From positions 1 to 59,114 of the forward strand of contig JANYIO010000039.1 in assembly GCA_025362015.1 (NCBI GenBank): a stretch of DNA of 59,114 nucleotides, given 5' to 3'. Under the pieces are notes generated by a model that worked only from the letters and a program-made list of their open reading frames with translations, did no database searches and was not told the origin of the DNA. This document shows positions 1-10,917 of the stretch, piece after piece; the stretch's first letter is position 1, and each line of letters opens with the position of its first letter. Made by a program: the position numbers and the translations under genes. This DNA is from Gammaproteobacteria bacterium (GTDB lineage Bacteria > Pseudomonadota > Gammaproteobacteria > Pseudomonadales > Cellvibrionaceae).

Positions 1-273
1 GGCCATACGTTCAATTCATCCTGGTTAAGCGTTTATGGAAAAATTGGAATAGCTGACATTACGGCAAAGAATCCGAATGGAATGAACAGCAACGAAGAAT
101 ATGAAAATTCAAAATCTTACAAAAGGTCTACTTTTGCTTTAGGGGCAGGCGTAAGGTTTACGCCTTTTTCGAAGCAAAGTGGTGCATATTCCAAACTGGA
201 ACTCTTAGCGGAAGGGAGCGCTCCGTTGTACACACCCATTGGTTTGTTCTTAATATTGGGGTACAAGTTTTAA
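1..273 (+). CDS. C-terminal part of a probable outer-membrane beta-barrel protein (5' end outside window)
   Basis: The frame is open from the first base to the stop at 271-273, so the gene begins outside the window. The visible 90 residues alternate polar and hydrophobic positions (for example LSVYGKIGIAD, TFALGAGVRFTPF, SKLELLAEG) and end in an aromatic residue (LGYKF), the usual signature of the last strands of an outer-membrane barrel recognised by BamA. An internal ATG at 82 exists, but the upstream codons fit the same protein. The exact family cannot be named from this fragment. A short T-rich gap follows and no clear terminator is seen. Confidence 0.6.
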   Translation, partial: GHTFNSSWLSVYGKIGIADITAKNPNGMNSNEEYENSKSYKRSTFALGAGVRFTPFSKQSGAYSKLELLAEGSAPLYTPIGLFLILGYKF

Positions 274-367
274 AAAAAATATCAAAAATGTTAACGGGTA
301 TTACCGCTCACTTCAGCACTTTTAGTTTCGGCATAATATCTTTCGCTATAACCTAGAAGGAGTGAAA

Positions 368-1153
368 ATGGAACATTCAGCACTTGCCATGGTTGAGTCA
401 ACGAATCAAATGATTGAATGGATCGGGACCATTGTTATCCCATTGGAAATTCTTTTCTTAACAATCATCAAAAAAAAGATTTTCTACGGTGACACATATG
501 TCAACATACTATGTGCTGAAGCTTGTCTTCTATATTTTCAAGTGATTGACAGCAGCTTTCCTTTTAACTGCATCGAATTTGTGCGCCAGCATGCACTATT
601 TAATATTGCCCCCAGTGGCTGGGGCGCTCTTGCACATATAGTCGTAGGTGACTTATGTTTTTATCTGTTTCACAGAATGGCACACACGAAACATTTATTT
701 TCTCTCGAACATTCTATTCACCACTCATCCAGAGAATTTGATTACAGCACCAACCTTCGAGTTAGTTTTTTTGCAAATGTATATTCATGGACACCCCTTA
801 TTATTCCAGCCTTGTTAGGCTTTAACCCCACCATGTTATTCGCTTGTTTTTTTCTTGCCAACGGTGTTCCATTTTTTCTCCACACCCGCTATATCGGCAA
901 GCTAGGTTGGATAGAAGCGATATTCAATACCCCCTCACATCACCGAGTTCATCACGGAAGAAACCGCTGCTACATTAACAAAAACTTTGGCGGCATGTTA
1001 ATTATCTGGGATAGACTATTTGGCACCTACGCTGAAGAAATTGAACCGGTAGACTTTGGTGTTGAACATATTGCTGCCTGCCGCAACCCTCTAAAAGTAA
1101 TATTTCGTGGCTGGCTAGAATTACTGTCGCGTAAATATCCGCAACCCAAATAA
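368..1153 (+). CDS. Fatty acid hydroxylase / sterol desaturase family membrane protein
   Basis: Integral membrane di-iron enzyme of the fatty acid hydroxylase superfamily. About 261 residues with several hydrophobic segments and the three histidine clusters of the family: HRMAH near residue 103, HSIHH near 116 and HHRVHH near 192, which bind the di-iron centre. The ATG at 368 is preferred over the in-frame GTG at 362 because AGAAGGAG at 355-362 sits at the right distance. The substrate (lipid, sterol-like or carotenoid) cannot be told from sequence. The gene stands alone between a barrel gene and a GNAT gene. Confidence 0.85.
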   Translation: MEHSALAMVESTNQMIEWIGTIVIPLEILFLTIIKKKIFYGDTYVNILCAEACLLYFQVIDSSFPFNCIEFVRQHALFNIAPSGWGALAHIVVGDLCFYLFHRMAHTKHLFSLEHSIHHSSREFDYSTNLRVSFFANVYSWTPLIIPALLGFNPTMLFACFFLANGVPFFLHTRYIGKLGWIEAIFNTPSHHRVHHGRNRCYINKNFGGMLIIWDRLFGTYAEEIEPVDFGVEHIAACRNPLKVIFRGWLELLSRKYPQPK

Positions 1154-1271
1154 ACCAATTTATTGAAACATTGCCGACCGCAAAAAAAACAAACAACCTA
1201 ATCAAATTGAAACTATAATTTGAGCTTTATTTCAATATGGTTTACCATTTTTACAAACAGAGGATTAGAGT

Positions 1272-1793
1272 ATGCATTTTATTAAATGTACGTTCGAACA
1301 ACACGCCTCAGAAATTCTTGCCATATTTAATGATGCCATTCTCAACACTACTGCTCTCTACGAATACAAACCACGCACACTCGAAACCATGAAAAACTGG
1401 TTTCATACCAAAACAGAAAATAATTTCCCTATAATTGGTGCAACCAATGAAACAGGCCAATTGCTCGGTTTTGCTAGCTACGGAACATTTCGCGCATGGG
1501 CAGCTTATAAATATTCAATAGAACATTCTGTGTATGTGCATAAGAATTATCGCGGCAAAGGCTTGGGCACTGCTCTCATTCAAAAATTAATTCTCCTAGC
1601 TAAACAACAGCAATACCATACAATGATTGGCGCTATAGATATAGACAACAAAAGCAGTATTGCCCTACATGAAAGATTAGGCTTTACTCATGCAGGCACG
1701 ATTAAAGAAGCTGGATTTAAATTTGGGCACTGGCTGGATTTTGCTTTTTATCAGTTGATTTTGGAAACACCAAAAATGCCAGTAGATGGCTGA
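1272..1793 (+). CDS. GNAT family N-acetyltransferase, phosphinothricin-acetyltransferase-like
   Basis: 173-residue cytoplasmic acetyltransferase that transfers acetyl from acetyl-CoA to an amine. The N-terminal part (AILNTTALYEYKPRTLE) resembles the Pat/Bar/YncA-type subgroup, which acetylates phosphinothricin or methionine derivatives. The acetyl-CoA loop appears as YRGKGLGTALIQKLI near residues 96-110, followed by the NKSSIALHERLGF helix typical of motif B. AGAGGA lies upstream of the ATG. A strong bidirectional terminator follows. The true substrate is unknown; resistance to phosphinothricin is only a family possibility. Confidence 0.85.
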   Translation: MHFIKCTFEQHASEILAIFNDAILNTTALYEYKPRTLETMKNWFHTKTENNFPIIGATNETGQLLGFASYGTFRAWAAYKYSIEHSVYVHKNYRGKGLGTALIQKLILLAKQQQYHTMIGAIDIDNKSSIALHERLGFTHAGTIKEAGFKFGHWLDFAFYQLILETPKMPVDG

Positions 1794-1806
1794 TTAATAG
1801 CCTAAA

Positions 1807-1842
1807 ATAAAAAAGCCGATCATTTGATCGGCTTTTTTATTT
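1807..1842. terminator. Bidirectional rho-independent terminator between the GNAT gene and guaA
   Basis: Perfect 8-bp stem GCCGATCA (1815-1822), TT loop, TGATCGGC (1825-1832), flanked by an A-run on the left and a T-run on the right. It can end transcription from both converging genes. Confidence 0.9.
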
Positions 1843-1858
1843 TAAAAACACTGGAAAA

Positions 1859-3436
1859 CTATTCCCACTCAATAGTCGCTGGCGGTTTGCTCGACACATC
1901 GTAACAAACTCGTGACACTCCAGAAATTTCATTAATAATTCTACCAGACACTTTTTCTAATAATTCATAAGGTAAGTGCGCCCAGCGTGCAGTCATAAAG
2001 TCTACTGTTTCAACGGCGCGCAATGAAATCACCCAGGAATAACGACGACCATCTCCTACAACGCCCACTGATTTTACTGGCAAGAACACCGCAAAAGCCT
2101 GACTGGTTTTTTGGTACCAGCCAGCAGCATGTAATTCTTCGAGAAAAATTGCATCGGCTTCACGCAGAATATCTGCATATTCTTTTTTCACTTCACCAAG
2201 AATGCGCACCCCCAAACCTGGGCCGGGGAATGGATGGCGATAAACCATATCGTAGGGTAAACCCAATTCCAAACCAATAGCACGCACTTCGTCTTTAAAT
2301 AATTCACGCAAGGGTTCAACTAATTTCATGGCCATATTATCTGGCAAACCACCCACATTGTGATGCGATTTAATCACATGCGCTTTTCCTGTTTTTGCCG
2401 CGGCAGATTCAATCACGTCGGGATAAATCGTACCCTGCGCCAACCATTTCACATCTTTTAATTTGGTAGCTTCAACGTCGAACACATCAATAAAAGTGCC
2501 GCCGATAATTTTACGTTTTTTCTCTGGATCATTTTCGCCTTTCAATTTATTTAAAAATTGATCCTGCGCATCGGCACGAATAACAGTTACACCCATATTT
2601 TTAGCGAACATGTCCATGACTTGATCGCCTTCGTTTTTTCGCAGCAATCCGTTATCGACAAATACGCAGGTGAGTTGCGTACCAATAGCTTTATGTAAAA
2701 GCGCAGCGACTACCGATGAATCTACACCGCCAGATAAACCCAACAGAACTTTATCAGTTCCTACTTGCGCGCGAACTTTTTTAATAGCATCTTCAACAAT
2801 ATTGGCCGGCGTCCACAAAGATTCACAACCGCAAATATTTGCGACAAAATGTTCGTAAATACGTTTGCCTTGCAAGGTGTGCGTGACCTCAGGATGAAAT
2901 TGCAAACCATAGAATTTTTTAGCTTCATTGACCATACCGGCAATGGGACATGAAGGTGTTGATGCTAACAAACTAAAACCCTGCGGCATTTTAGTCACTT
3001 TGTCGCCGTGGCTCATCCATACATCTAACAAGGCGCTGCCATCGGCCGCGAGATGATCTTTGATATCTTTTAATAAAGAACTTTCGCCGTGTACTTTCAC
3101 TTGTGCGTAACCAAACTCACGCACATTAGAGCCTTCAACCAACCCGCCCATTTGCATGGCCATGGTTTGCATGCCGTAACAAATACCAAGCACTGGCACA
3201 CCTAAATTAAAAACAATTTCCGGCGCGCGCGGTGAACCTGCATCGAGTGTAGATTCCGGGCTGCCTGCCAAAATAATTCCACGAGGGTTATAAGCACGAA
3301 TTTCTTCTTCGCTCATATCCCATGCGCGAATTTCGGAGAAGACACCAATCTCACGCACACGGCGTGCAATAAGTTGCGTATATTGCGAACCGAAATCCAA
3401 AATAAGAATGCGCTGTGCGTGAATATCGTGAGTCAT
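1859..3436 (-). CDS. guaA: GMP synthase (glutamine-hydrolysing)
   Basis: Converts XMP to GMP using ATP and glutamine, the last step of guanine nucleotide synthesis. The N-terminal class I glutamine amidotransferase domain begins [15 protein letters not shown] and holds the nucleophile in VLGICYGMQ plus FHPEVTHT. The PP-loop ATP pyrophosphatase motif is [15 protein letters not shown], and the C-terminal dimerisation domain ends KPPATIEWE. The start is placed at 3436 ([10 protein letters not shown]), giving 525 residues, the usual family length, with AGGA about six bases upstream. A longer in-frame extension to 3514 would run into a terminator hairpin and adds a non-homologous leader. It follows guaB on the same strand, as usual, but a terminator lies between them. 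Confidence 0.97.
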   Translation of the reverse strand: MTHDIHAQRILILDFGSQYTQLIARRVREIGVFSEIRAWDMSEEEIRAYNPRGIILAGSPESTLDAGSPRAPEIVFNLGVPVLGICYGMQTMAMQMGGLVEGSNVREFGYAQVKVHGESSLLKDIKDHLAADGSALLDVWMSHGDKVTKMPQGFSLLASTPSCPIAGMVNEAKKFYGLQFHPEVTHTLQGKRIYEHFVANICGCESLWTPANIVEDAIKKVRAQVGTDKVLLGLSGGVDSSVVAALLHKAIGTQLTCVFVDNGLLRKNEGDQVMDMFAKNMGVTVIRADAQDQFLNKLKGENDPEKKRKIIGGTFIDVFDVEATKLKDVKWLAQGTIYPDVIESAAAKTGKAHVIKSHHNVGGLPDNMAMKLVEPLRELFKDEVRAIGLELGLPYDMVYRHPFPGPGLGVRILGEVKKEYADILREADAIFLEELHAAGWYQKTSQAFAVFLPVKSVGVVGDGRRYSWVISLRAVETVDFMTARWAHLPYELLEKVSGRIINEISGVSRVCYDVSSKPPATIEWE

Positions 3437-3498
3437 GCTAATTCCTGTCAAAAAATAAACAAAAGATAAAATCAATAAAAATGAATTCGGTTTAAATG

Positions 3499-3524
3499 AA
3501 AAACTCGGGCGCACCCGAGTTTTT
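3499..3524 (-). terminator. Terminator hairpin between guaB and guaA
   Basis: Stem CTCGGG / CCCGAG with a CGCA loop, flanked by A5 and T5 on both sides. Read on the minus strand it follows the guaB stop by about 25 bases and precedes the guaA start by about 60 bases, so it may end or reduce guaB transcripts before guaA. Confidence 0.85.
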
Positions 3525-3548
3525 ATTCACAACAAAAAAATGGAATTA

Positions 3549-5072
<1,524 letters not shown>

Positions 5073-5209
5073 TTAGGCTACATGGGTAAACCTAAACCTT
5101 AGCGCAACCTGGCTAAAGGCTACCATCACCCCCATTAAGACTCACACCATAAGTAAGACGTACACCATAAGGGCTACCCCTACAGAATGACTTCACCTAA
5201 AATGCCCGC

Positions 5210-6631
5210 ATGACAAATCCCGACTTATTCAATACCACTACCGAACGCGACGTAATCACTGTTAGCCAGCTTAACCGCCGCGCCAAGCAGCTATTGGAAA
5301 CGCACATGCCTTTGTTGTGGGTAGAGGGCGAACTTTCTAATGTTTCCATTCCCTCTTCTGGCCATTGGTATTTCACGCTCAAAGATAACGAAGCCCAAGT
5401 GCGCTGTGCAATGTTTCGCAATCGCAATGTGACTGTGCGTTTTAAACCAGAGCAAGGCCAACACGTTTTAATTCGCGCGCGCGTGAGTTTGTATGAAGGC
5501 CGTGGCGATTACCAAATCATTGCTGAACATATGGAAGAGGCTGGCGCAGGTGCGCTGCAACGCGCGTTTGATGAGCTCAAATTAAAACTCGCTAGCGAAG
5601 GTTTGTTTGATGAGCATATTAAAAAACCTTTACCAACAATTCCCAAACATATTGCGGTTATCACATCACCAACGGGCGCCGCAATTCGCGATATTTTAAA
5701 TGTGTTGGAACGTCGCTTTCCTAGCATTCCCGTCACCATCATTCCCGTTGCGGTACAAGGTAAAGAATCTGCACCACAAATTGTTAAAGCAATTGCCTTG
5801 GCAAATCGTGCCCAGCTATCTGTTAACCAACTATCTGTTAAAAAGTTACCTGATGAAAAGCTATTAGGTGAAAAATTATTTGATGTGATTGTGCTGACAC
5901 GCGGTGGCGGTTCGCTTGAAGATTTATGGCCATTTAATGAAGAGATTGTTGCACGTGCAATTTATGCCAGCGAATTGCCCATCGTCAGCGCTGTAGGTCA
6001 CGAAATAGATTTTACGATTGCCGATTTTGTGGCTGATATGCGCGCAGCTACTCCTTCTGCCGCCGCAGAATTAATTACACCAGATGGCGATGAATGGCTG
6101 GATAAATTTATTGGTTTTGAAATATTACTAGAAGAAGCCATTGCGCGAAAATTGCAACATCTGCAACAAAAATTACACTGGTTACGTTCGCGTTTGCGCC
6201 ACCCAAAACAAAAGCTTGAACAACAAGCGCAACTGCTAGACACATTAGAATTACGTTTAAAAAATACCGCGCAGAAAATACTTACAGCGTATCGCAATCA
6301 TTTAAACAACCTGGTTATTCGCCAAAAACCTTTGCATCCGCAGCTGCGTTTGCAACAATTGCAAACGCGCTTGCAACAGGCACAACAAAATCTTAATAAA
6401 GTCCAACAATTTACACTCGCACAAAATCAACAAAAATTTAACGCTGCCGTACGTATGCTGAACACACTCAGCCCGCTAAAAACCCTCGACCGTGGTTACG
6501 CGATAGTAACTGCCGTGGACTCTCCCATCCCCATTACCAGCAGCTCACAAATTAATATTGGCGATGCGTTAAATACCCGAGTGGCAGAGGGTGAATTTGT
6601 TTGTCGAGTGGAAACTGTTTTGCGTAAATAA
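5210..6631 (+). CDS. xseA: Exodeoxyribonuclease VII large subunit
   Basis: Large subunit of ExoVII, which degrades single-stranded DNA from both ends; it works with XseB, encoded elsewhere. The N-terminal OB-fold is seen at ITVSQLNRRAKQLLE and WVEGELSNVS...GHWYFTLKD; the catalytic domain shows TSPTGAAIRDIL and TRGGGSLEDLWPFNEE; the C-terminal half is a long coiled coil, and GYAIVT lies near the end. Residues 202-226 are a five-fold tandem 5-residue repeat (QLSVN, QLSVK and three diverged copies) placed just before the conserved GGGSLEDLW strand, where homologues usually have only a short linker. Divergent from guaB. Confidence 0.96.
   Translation: MTNPDLFNTTTERDVITVSQLNRRAKQLLETHMPLLWVEGELSNVSIPSSGHWYFTLKDNEAQVRCAMFRNRNVTVRFKPEQGQHVLIRARVSLYEGRGDYQIIAEHMEEAGAGALQRAFDELKLKLASEGLFDEHIKKPLPTIPKHIAVITSPTGAAIRDILNVLERRFPSIPVTIIPVAVQGKESAPQIVKAIALANRAQLSVNQLSVKKLPDEKLLGEKLFDVIVLTRGGGSLEDLWPFNEEIVARAIYASELPIVSAVGHEIDFTIADFVADMRAATPSAAAELITPDGDEWLDKFIGFEILLEEAIARKLQHLQQKLHWLRSRLRHPKQKLEQQAQLLDTLELRLKNTAQKILTAYRNHLNNLVIRQKPLHPQLRLQQLQTRLQQAQQNLNKVQQFTLAQNQQKFNAAVRMLNTLSPLKTLDRGYAIVTAVDSPIPITSSSQINIGDALNTRVAEGEFVCRVETVLRK
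5813..5887 (+). repeat. 15-bp in-frame tandem repeat (about 5 units) inside xseA
   Basis: Five consecutive 15-bp units at 5813, 5828, 5843, 5858 and 5873, each encoding a five-residue block of the pattern [QK]-L-x-x-x. The first two are nearly identical; the rest diverge. The reading frame is kept. Confidence 0.8.
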
Positions 6632-6722
6632 TATTTATTAAAAAAACTAGCATTGACCTTGCGAGCCGCCGCCAAGTAATTGAACTAAGGCGACGGCCGC
6701 AACTTTCAACCCGTCTTTTCCA

Positions 6723-9050
6723 TTAATCTTTGTCGCCACAACCGCCGCAACAATTATCTTTATTTTTTGTTTCAAGAGTATTTGCAGGATCAGCAACGCA
6801 AACGGCTGCTGTACCACCAAAACAAAATAACCCTTTCATAACTTGCCAACTGACTGCTAAAGCACCCACCATAAAAACGACATCGCCAATCGTGCGAACC
6901 CAACGCAAAGTTTGTAACAAATCTTGCTGCATAAAAGCTTCACTGCGCGCGTACCATAAACCCTGAGAAACGCTGGCATAAAATTGAATCAAGCCTATTG
7001 GTAACAAACTGGTGAATAGCATTAAAGCCAAACCACCATTAAGCCCCCAAAAACCGACTTTCATTAAACCTTCGCTGAAAACTAGTTGTGGGCGAAGGTA
7101 ACGCAACACCAGTAATGTAAAACCCAGCGCAAGAAAACCATACACACCAAAAAGCGCGGCATGCGCATGAGTTGCAGTGGTATTAAGGCCCTGAATGTAA
7201 TACAGCGCTATAGGTGGATTAATCATAAAACCAAATACACCGGCACCGAGCATATTCCAGAAAGCTACGGCGATAAAAAATGTTAGCGGCCATTTAATAT
7301 TTTGCATCCAGGGTGCGCGATTTTTTAATCGCCAATGCTCCCATGCCTCATGCCCCAGCACGACTAAAGGTACAACTTCCAGCGCACTAAATGTTGCACC
7401 TACTGCCATCACTGGTGTGGTGGTTCCAGCAAAATATAAATGATGGAATGTGCCCGGAATTCCACCGAGCATAAATAGCGATGCTGACCCTAAGCTTGCA
7501 CTTGTGGCGAGCCTGCGCGACACCAAACCCATGCTGCAAAAAATAAATGCCAGTGCGGTAGTAGCAAATACTTCGAAGAAACCTTCCACCCATAAATGCA
7601 CAATCCACCAGCGCCAATATTCCATTACCGAAAGTGTTGTACGCTCACCATAAAAGAAACCCGCGCCGTAAAATAAACCTATAGCAGCGACAGAAAAAGT
7701 GAGCAACGCGAGTAAATTTTTATCGCCGGGCTTGTAAAGTGCGGGGACTATACCGCGCAGCATCAATACCAACCACAGTACAATACCGGTGAATTTTCCG
7801 ATCTGCCAAATACGTCCTAAATCAACATATTCATAACCTTGATGACCGAGCCAGAAATTGAGATTGGCCGGCATAATATGCGCTATGGCCAAAAAGTTTC
7901 CGGTAAAAGATCCGACCACTACCGCTATCAGTGCCCAAAATAAAATATCCACGCCGAGCTTTTGGAATTTAGGATCTTTACCACCATTAATAATGGGCGC
8001 AAGAAATAAACCCGCTGCAAGAAAACCTGTTGCTATCCAAAATAATGCCGCTTGAATATGCCAGGTGCGCGTCAATGAATAAGGGAACCATTGGGAGAGA
8101 TTTATTCCGTAAAATTTTTGCCCTTCCACGGTGTAATGCGCAGTCAAAGCTCCCACAAAAATTTGAAAGCAAAGCAGTGCTACAATTAAAAATAAATATT
8201 TACCAAGAGAACGCTGTGAATTTGTAATAGCAACTAATGAAAGCGGATCTTGCGCTGGAGCAACTGGCTCTTGCTCATCTTCTTTACGCAGAAATGACCA
8301 AACCCAAATTAAACCACCCACACCCGCAATCAATAAAATAATACTAACGACGGACCAGACAATATTTTCAGCAGTTGGCTTATTACCAATAAGCGGTTCA
8401 TGCGGCCAATTGTTGGTGTAGGTAGATCCACCTTCAGGGCGCTCAGTACTTGCCGCCCAAGCAGTCCAAAAGAAAAATTCAGTTAAGCGCGCACGGCGCT
8501 CCGGGTCCGGCAAAGTGTCTTCTTTCATCGCATAGCTTTCGCGAGTTTTATGCAATGCTGGTTCAGCACTGAATAAACTACTGTAATAATTTGCTGTTTG
8601 TTGAATGGCTTTTGCGCGGCGTTCAGAAATCACCAATGAACCTGTTGCAGCATCATAGGTATTAGTGCGATAGCTAGTCTTCAACGCGTATTGCAACGCA
8701 TTTTGTTGCGCGCCATTTAACACAGCATAGGTTTTGTTGAATTCATCCTGCGCAGCAAATTCCAACCAAGCAGTTAACTCACGATGCAACCAATCCGCGG
8801 TCCAATCCGGCGCTTGATAGGCACCATGGCCCCAAATAGATCCCAGCTGCATCCCACCCACAGATTGCCATGCAGTCTGGCCATCGAGAATGCTGTCGTG
8901 AGTCATTAAAATTTTACCGTTTTCACTGACCACCTGCGCTGGAATGGGTGGCGCGTTGCGGTAAACCTCGCGACCAAAGTAGCCAAGAATTGAAAAAGTA
9001 ATCATTAAAATGGCGATTAACAGCCACCATAGTTTGCGGTATTGAGCCAT
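6723..9050 (-). CDS. norB: Quinol-dependent nitric oxide reductase (qNor type NorB)
   Basis: Integral membrane haem-copper-oxidase relative that reduces NO to N2O with electrons from quinol. At 775 residues it is the long single-subunit form with the fused N-terminal periplasmic domain (GKILMTHDSILDGQTAWQSVGGMQLGSIWGHGAYQAPDW, named by its parts), one N-terminal and many further membrane segments, and conserved histidines in TWHIQAA, VHLWVEGFFEVFA, FHHLYF and THAHAALFG. The C-terminus carries an unusual Cys-rich tail (CCGGCG just before the stop). GGAGAG precedes the ATG. Divergent from nnrS, with NsrR-like operator halves in between, so it is probably NO-induced and used for detoxification. 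Confidence 0.96.
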   Translation of the reverse strand: MAQYRKLWWLLIAILMITFSILGYFGREVYRNAPPIPAQVVSENGKILMTHDSILDGQTAWQSVGGMQLGSIWGHGAYQAPDWTADWLHRELTAWLEFAAQDEFNKTYAVLNGAQQNALQYALKTSYRTNTYDAATGSLVISERRAKAIQQTANYYSSLFSAEPALHKTRESYAMKEDTLPDPERRARLTEFFFWTAWAASTERPEGGSTYTNNWPHEPLIGNKPTAENIVWSVVSIILLIAGVGGLIWVWSFLRKEDEQEPVAPAQDPLSLVAITNSQRSLGKYLFLIVALLCFQIFVGALTAHYTVEGQKFYGINLSQWFPYSLTRTWHIQAALFWIATGFLAAGLFLAPIINGGKDPKFQKLGVDILFWALIAVVVGSFTGNFLAIAHIMPANLNFWLGHQGYEYVDLGRIWQIGKFTGIVLWLVLMLRGIVPALYKPGDKNLLALLTFSVAAIGLFYGAGFFYGERTTLSVMEYWRWWIVHLWVEGFFEVFATTALAFIFCSMGLVSRRLATSASLGSASLFMLGGIPGTFHHLYFAGTTTPVMAVGATFSALEVVPLVVLGHEAWEHWRLKNRAPWMQNIKWPLTFFIAVAFWNMLGAGVFGFMINPPIALYYIQGLNTTATHAHAALFGVYGFLALGFTLLVLRYLRPQLVFSEGLMKVGFWGLNGGLALMLFTSLLPIGLIQFYASVSQGLWYARSEAFMQQDLLQTLRWVRTIGDVVFMVGALAVSWQVMKGLFCFGGTAAVCVADPANTLETKNKDNCCGGCGDKD

Positions 9051-9102
9051 GTTGCACTCTCCAGGTTGTTAATCGAATGATCAGACAAATAAGATATTGT
9101 GA

Positions 9103-9150
9103 TTGCATCTTATAAAGATATATTTTAAGTGCATCTTTTTATAGATGTAT
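9103..9150. promoter_or_regulatory. Probable NsrR operator cluster in the norB-nnrS divergent promoter
   Basis: TGCATC occurs at 9104-9109 and again at 9130-9135, and GATGTA at 9144-9149. TTGCATCTT (9103-9111) faces AAGATATAT (9115-9123) as an imperfect dyad, and GTGCATCT (9129-9136) faces AGATGTAT (9143-9150). The known gammaproteobacterial NsrR half-site is AAGATGCATTT-like. Position between norB (start 9050) and nnrS (start 9249), with nsrR in the same locus, supports the call. Confidence 0.6.
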
Positions 9151-9248
9151 GTTCTAGATCAACTTTTATCGATTTATAGCAATAAAACAGGCGTCAATTT
9201 AGGGGATGATCATCCCGTACCAACCACTTTCATGCCCAGAGGCTTGCA

Positions 9249-10433
9249 ATGAACAAATCTATATTGGCATTTCCCATCCTGGCATTTCCTTTTCGGCCTT
9301 TCTTCTTACTTACCGCCATAGCTGCTATAGCAATGGTTGTGGGCTGGATGAGCTATCTCTTTGGTGGAATCCCCCTGCCCCTGGGCTGGTCGCCCATGCA
9401 CTGGCACAGCCACGAAATGCTATTTGGTTTTACCAGCACTGCCATCGCCGGATTTATTCTCACGGCCATGTGCAATTGGACAGGTGCGCCACCCTTGCGC
9501 GATGGTGCTTTGCTAGCACTTGCTCTCTTATGGCTGGCAGGGCGAGTAGTCATGTGGAGTGCAAGCTGGTTACCTGCTGGAGTTGTCGCAACAGTGGATA
9601 TGCTCTTTCTACCCGCACTCGCGATCTATGTTTTGCGCGTCCTACTACGTCACGGTAACAAGCGCAATCTTGTTCTAGTCGTCATTCTAAGCCTGCTAAG
9701 CGGGGCTAATCTCATGATGCATATCGGCTTCATCACCGGCCAAGCCTGGTGGCTCAACCTTGGCGAATTAACAGCGTTTAACCTTATTACCATGATGATG
9801 GTGGTTATCGGCGGGCGAATTATCCCAGCGTTTACCGGCAATTGGTTGGGCCATAACGGTGGCCAGGCTGAATCCGTAAAATCCTGTCTTTGGCTAGATC
9901 GCGCGGTATTGACGGTAACTGCCTTACTAATACCTGCGGCTTTTATCAGTACAGTTCCCGTCTTGACGGCTTTTCTCGCGCTAGTCGCGGCAATGCTGAA
10001 TGGGGTTCGTTTATGGGGCTGGAGCGGATGGCGAGCTACGCGCGAGCCGCTGTTGTGGATTTTACATTTAGGCTATGGCTGGATAGTGCTGGCCTTAACG
10101 TTTAAGGGATTGGCAGCTTTTGATTTGATGGCAACTTCAGTGTGGCAACATGCGTTAGGAGTTGGCGGTATGGCAACCCTGATTCTCGGAGTTATGACTC
10201 GGGTTGCTTTAGGCCACACCGGTCGCCCCCTGACCCTGCCGCCTTTTGCTATTACCATTTACGGCGCCATTACCCTCGCCGCTATCAGCCGGGTATTAAC
10301 ATCATTAGCATTACTGAATCACAGCCTCGGGCTTATGCTCGCCGCCAGCGGTTGGACAATGGCTTTTGGTGCATTTATCCTGATTTATTGGCCCATTCTC
10401 AGTCGCCCTCGTGTGGACGGTCGGCCAGGTTAA
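9249..10433 (+). CDS. nnrS: NnrS family haem-copper membrane protein
   Basis: Polytopic inner-membrane protein of the NnrS family (about 12 predicted segments, 394 residues), linked in other bacteria to resistance to nitrosative stress and protection of iron pools. Seen: hydrophobic segments throughout, FPFRPFFLLTA near the start, HWHSHEMLFGF near residue 53, MMHIGFI, GRIIPAFTGN and VMTRVALGHTGRPL, all typical of the family. GAGG lies upstream of the ATG. It is followed by nsrR after 14 bases in the same direction, probably one transcript. Precise biochemistry is not established. Confidence 0.93.
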   Translation: MNKSILAFPILAFPFRPFFLLTAIAAIAMVVGWMSYLFGGIPLPLGWSPMHWHSHEMLFGFTSTAIAGFILTAMCNWTGAPPLRDGALLALALLWLAGRVVMWSASWLPAGVVATVDMLFLPALAIYVLRVLLRHGNKRNLVLVVILSLLSGANLMMHIGFITGQAWWLNLGELTAFNLITMMMVVIGGRIIPAFTGNWLGHNGGQAESVKSCLWLDRAVLTVTALLIPAAFISTVPVLTAFLALVAAMLNGVRLWGWSGWRATREPLLWILHLGYGWIVLALTFKGLAAFDLMATSVWQHALGVGGMATLILGVMTRVALGHTGRPLTLPPFAITIYGAITLAAISRVLTSLALLNHSLGLMLAASGWTMAFGAFILIYWPILSRPRVDGRPG

Positions 10434-10447
10434 CTAGGAAAATATAG

Positions 10448-10897
10448 ATGTATATTACCCGCTACACCGATTATTCACTGCGCGTGTTGATGTACCTGGC
10501 GCTCAAAGGCGAAGCACAATCCACGATCCGTGAGATAGCGGAGAGCTACGGCATCTCTAAAAATCATCTGATGAAAGTGGTTCAAGAACTCAACAGCAAA
10601 GGCTATTTAATTGCATTGCGCGGAAAAAATGGCGGCCTGCGTCTCAACGGAGATGCCAAAAATATTAATATAGGCACACTAGTAAGAGGCACCGAGCAAG
10701 ATGCACTGGTTGACTGCTTTAAAGGCGGTACAGGCTGCATCATCACACCGGCCTGTCACTTGAAGTTGGTATTTGCCGAAGCCGTGGAAGCATTTTTCAA
10801 AACGCTTGATCAATATTCGCTGGCAGATTTATTACCTGCGCAACAACAACTTGAGTTGGTGAAGCTGCTGCGTGTTGACGCTATTAATCGCTTATAG
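10448..10897 (+). CDS. nsrR: Rrf2-family nitric-oxide-sensing repressor NsrR
   Basis: 149-residue winged-helix repressor that uses an iron-sulphur cluster to sense NO. It opens MYITRYTDYSLRVLMYLA, the NsrR-type start, with a helix-turn-helix near residues 26-50 and the wing RGKNGGLRL. Cluster cysteines are C90, C97 and C103 in the CIITPACHLK context. The spacing (6 then 5 residues) is slightly longer in the first gap than I recall for E. coli NsrR. Being co-directional with nnrS and next to norB makes an NO-relief circuit likely. An IscR-like alternative is excluded by the sequence pattern. Confidence 0.93.
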   Translation: MYITRYTDYSLRVLMYLALKGEAQSTIREIAESYGISKNHLMKVVQELNSKGYLIALRGKNGGLRLNGDAKNINIGTLVRGTEQDALVDCFKGGTGCIITPACHLKLVFAEAVEAFFKTLDQYSLADLLPAQQQLELVKLLRVDAINRL

Positions 10898-10917
10898 AAA
10901 TGTTAGGATGGAGCGAA

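Noticed and set aside
6665-6697. GCCGCCGCC/GGCGACGGC hairpin between xseA and norB
   Set aside because: A terminator is expected here, but there is no adjacent T-run and one mismatch; left as unproven.
9206-9658. 150-residue frame overlapping the nnrS start
   Set aside because: It lies in another frame of the clear nnrS gene, with no family features.
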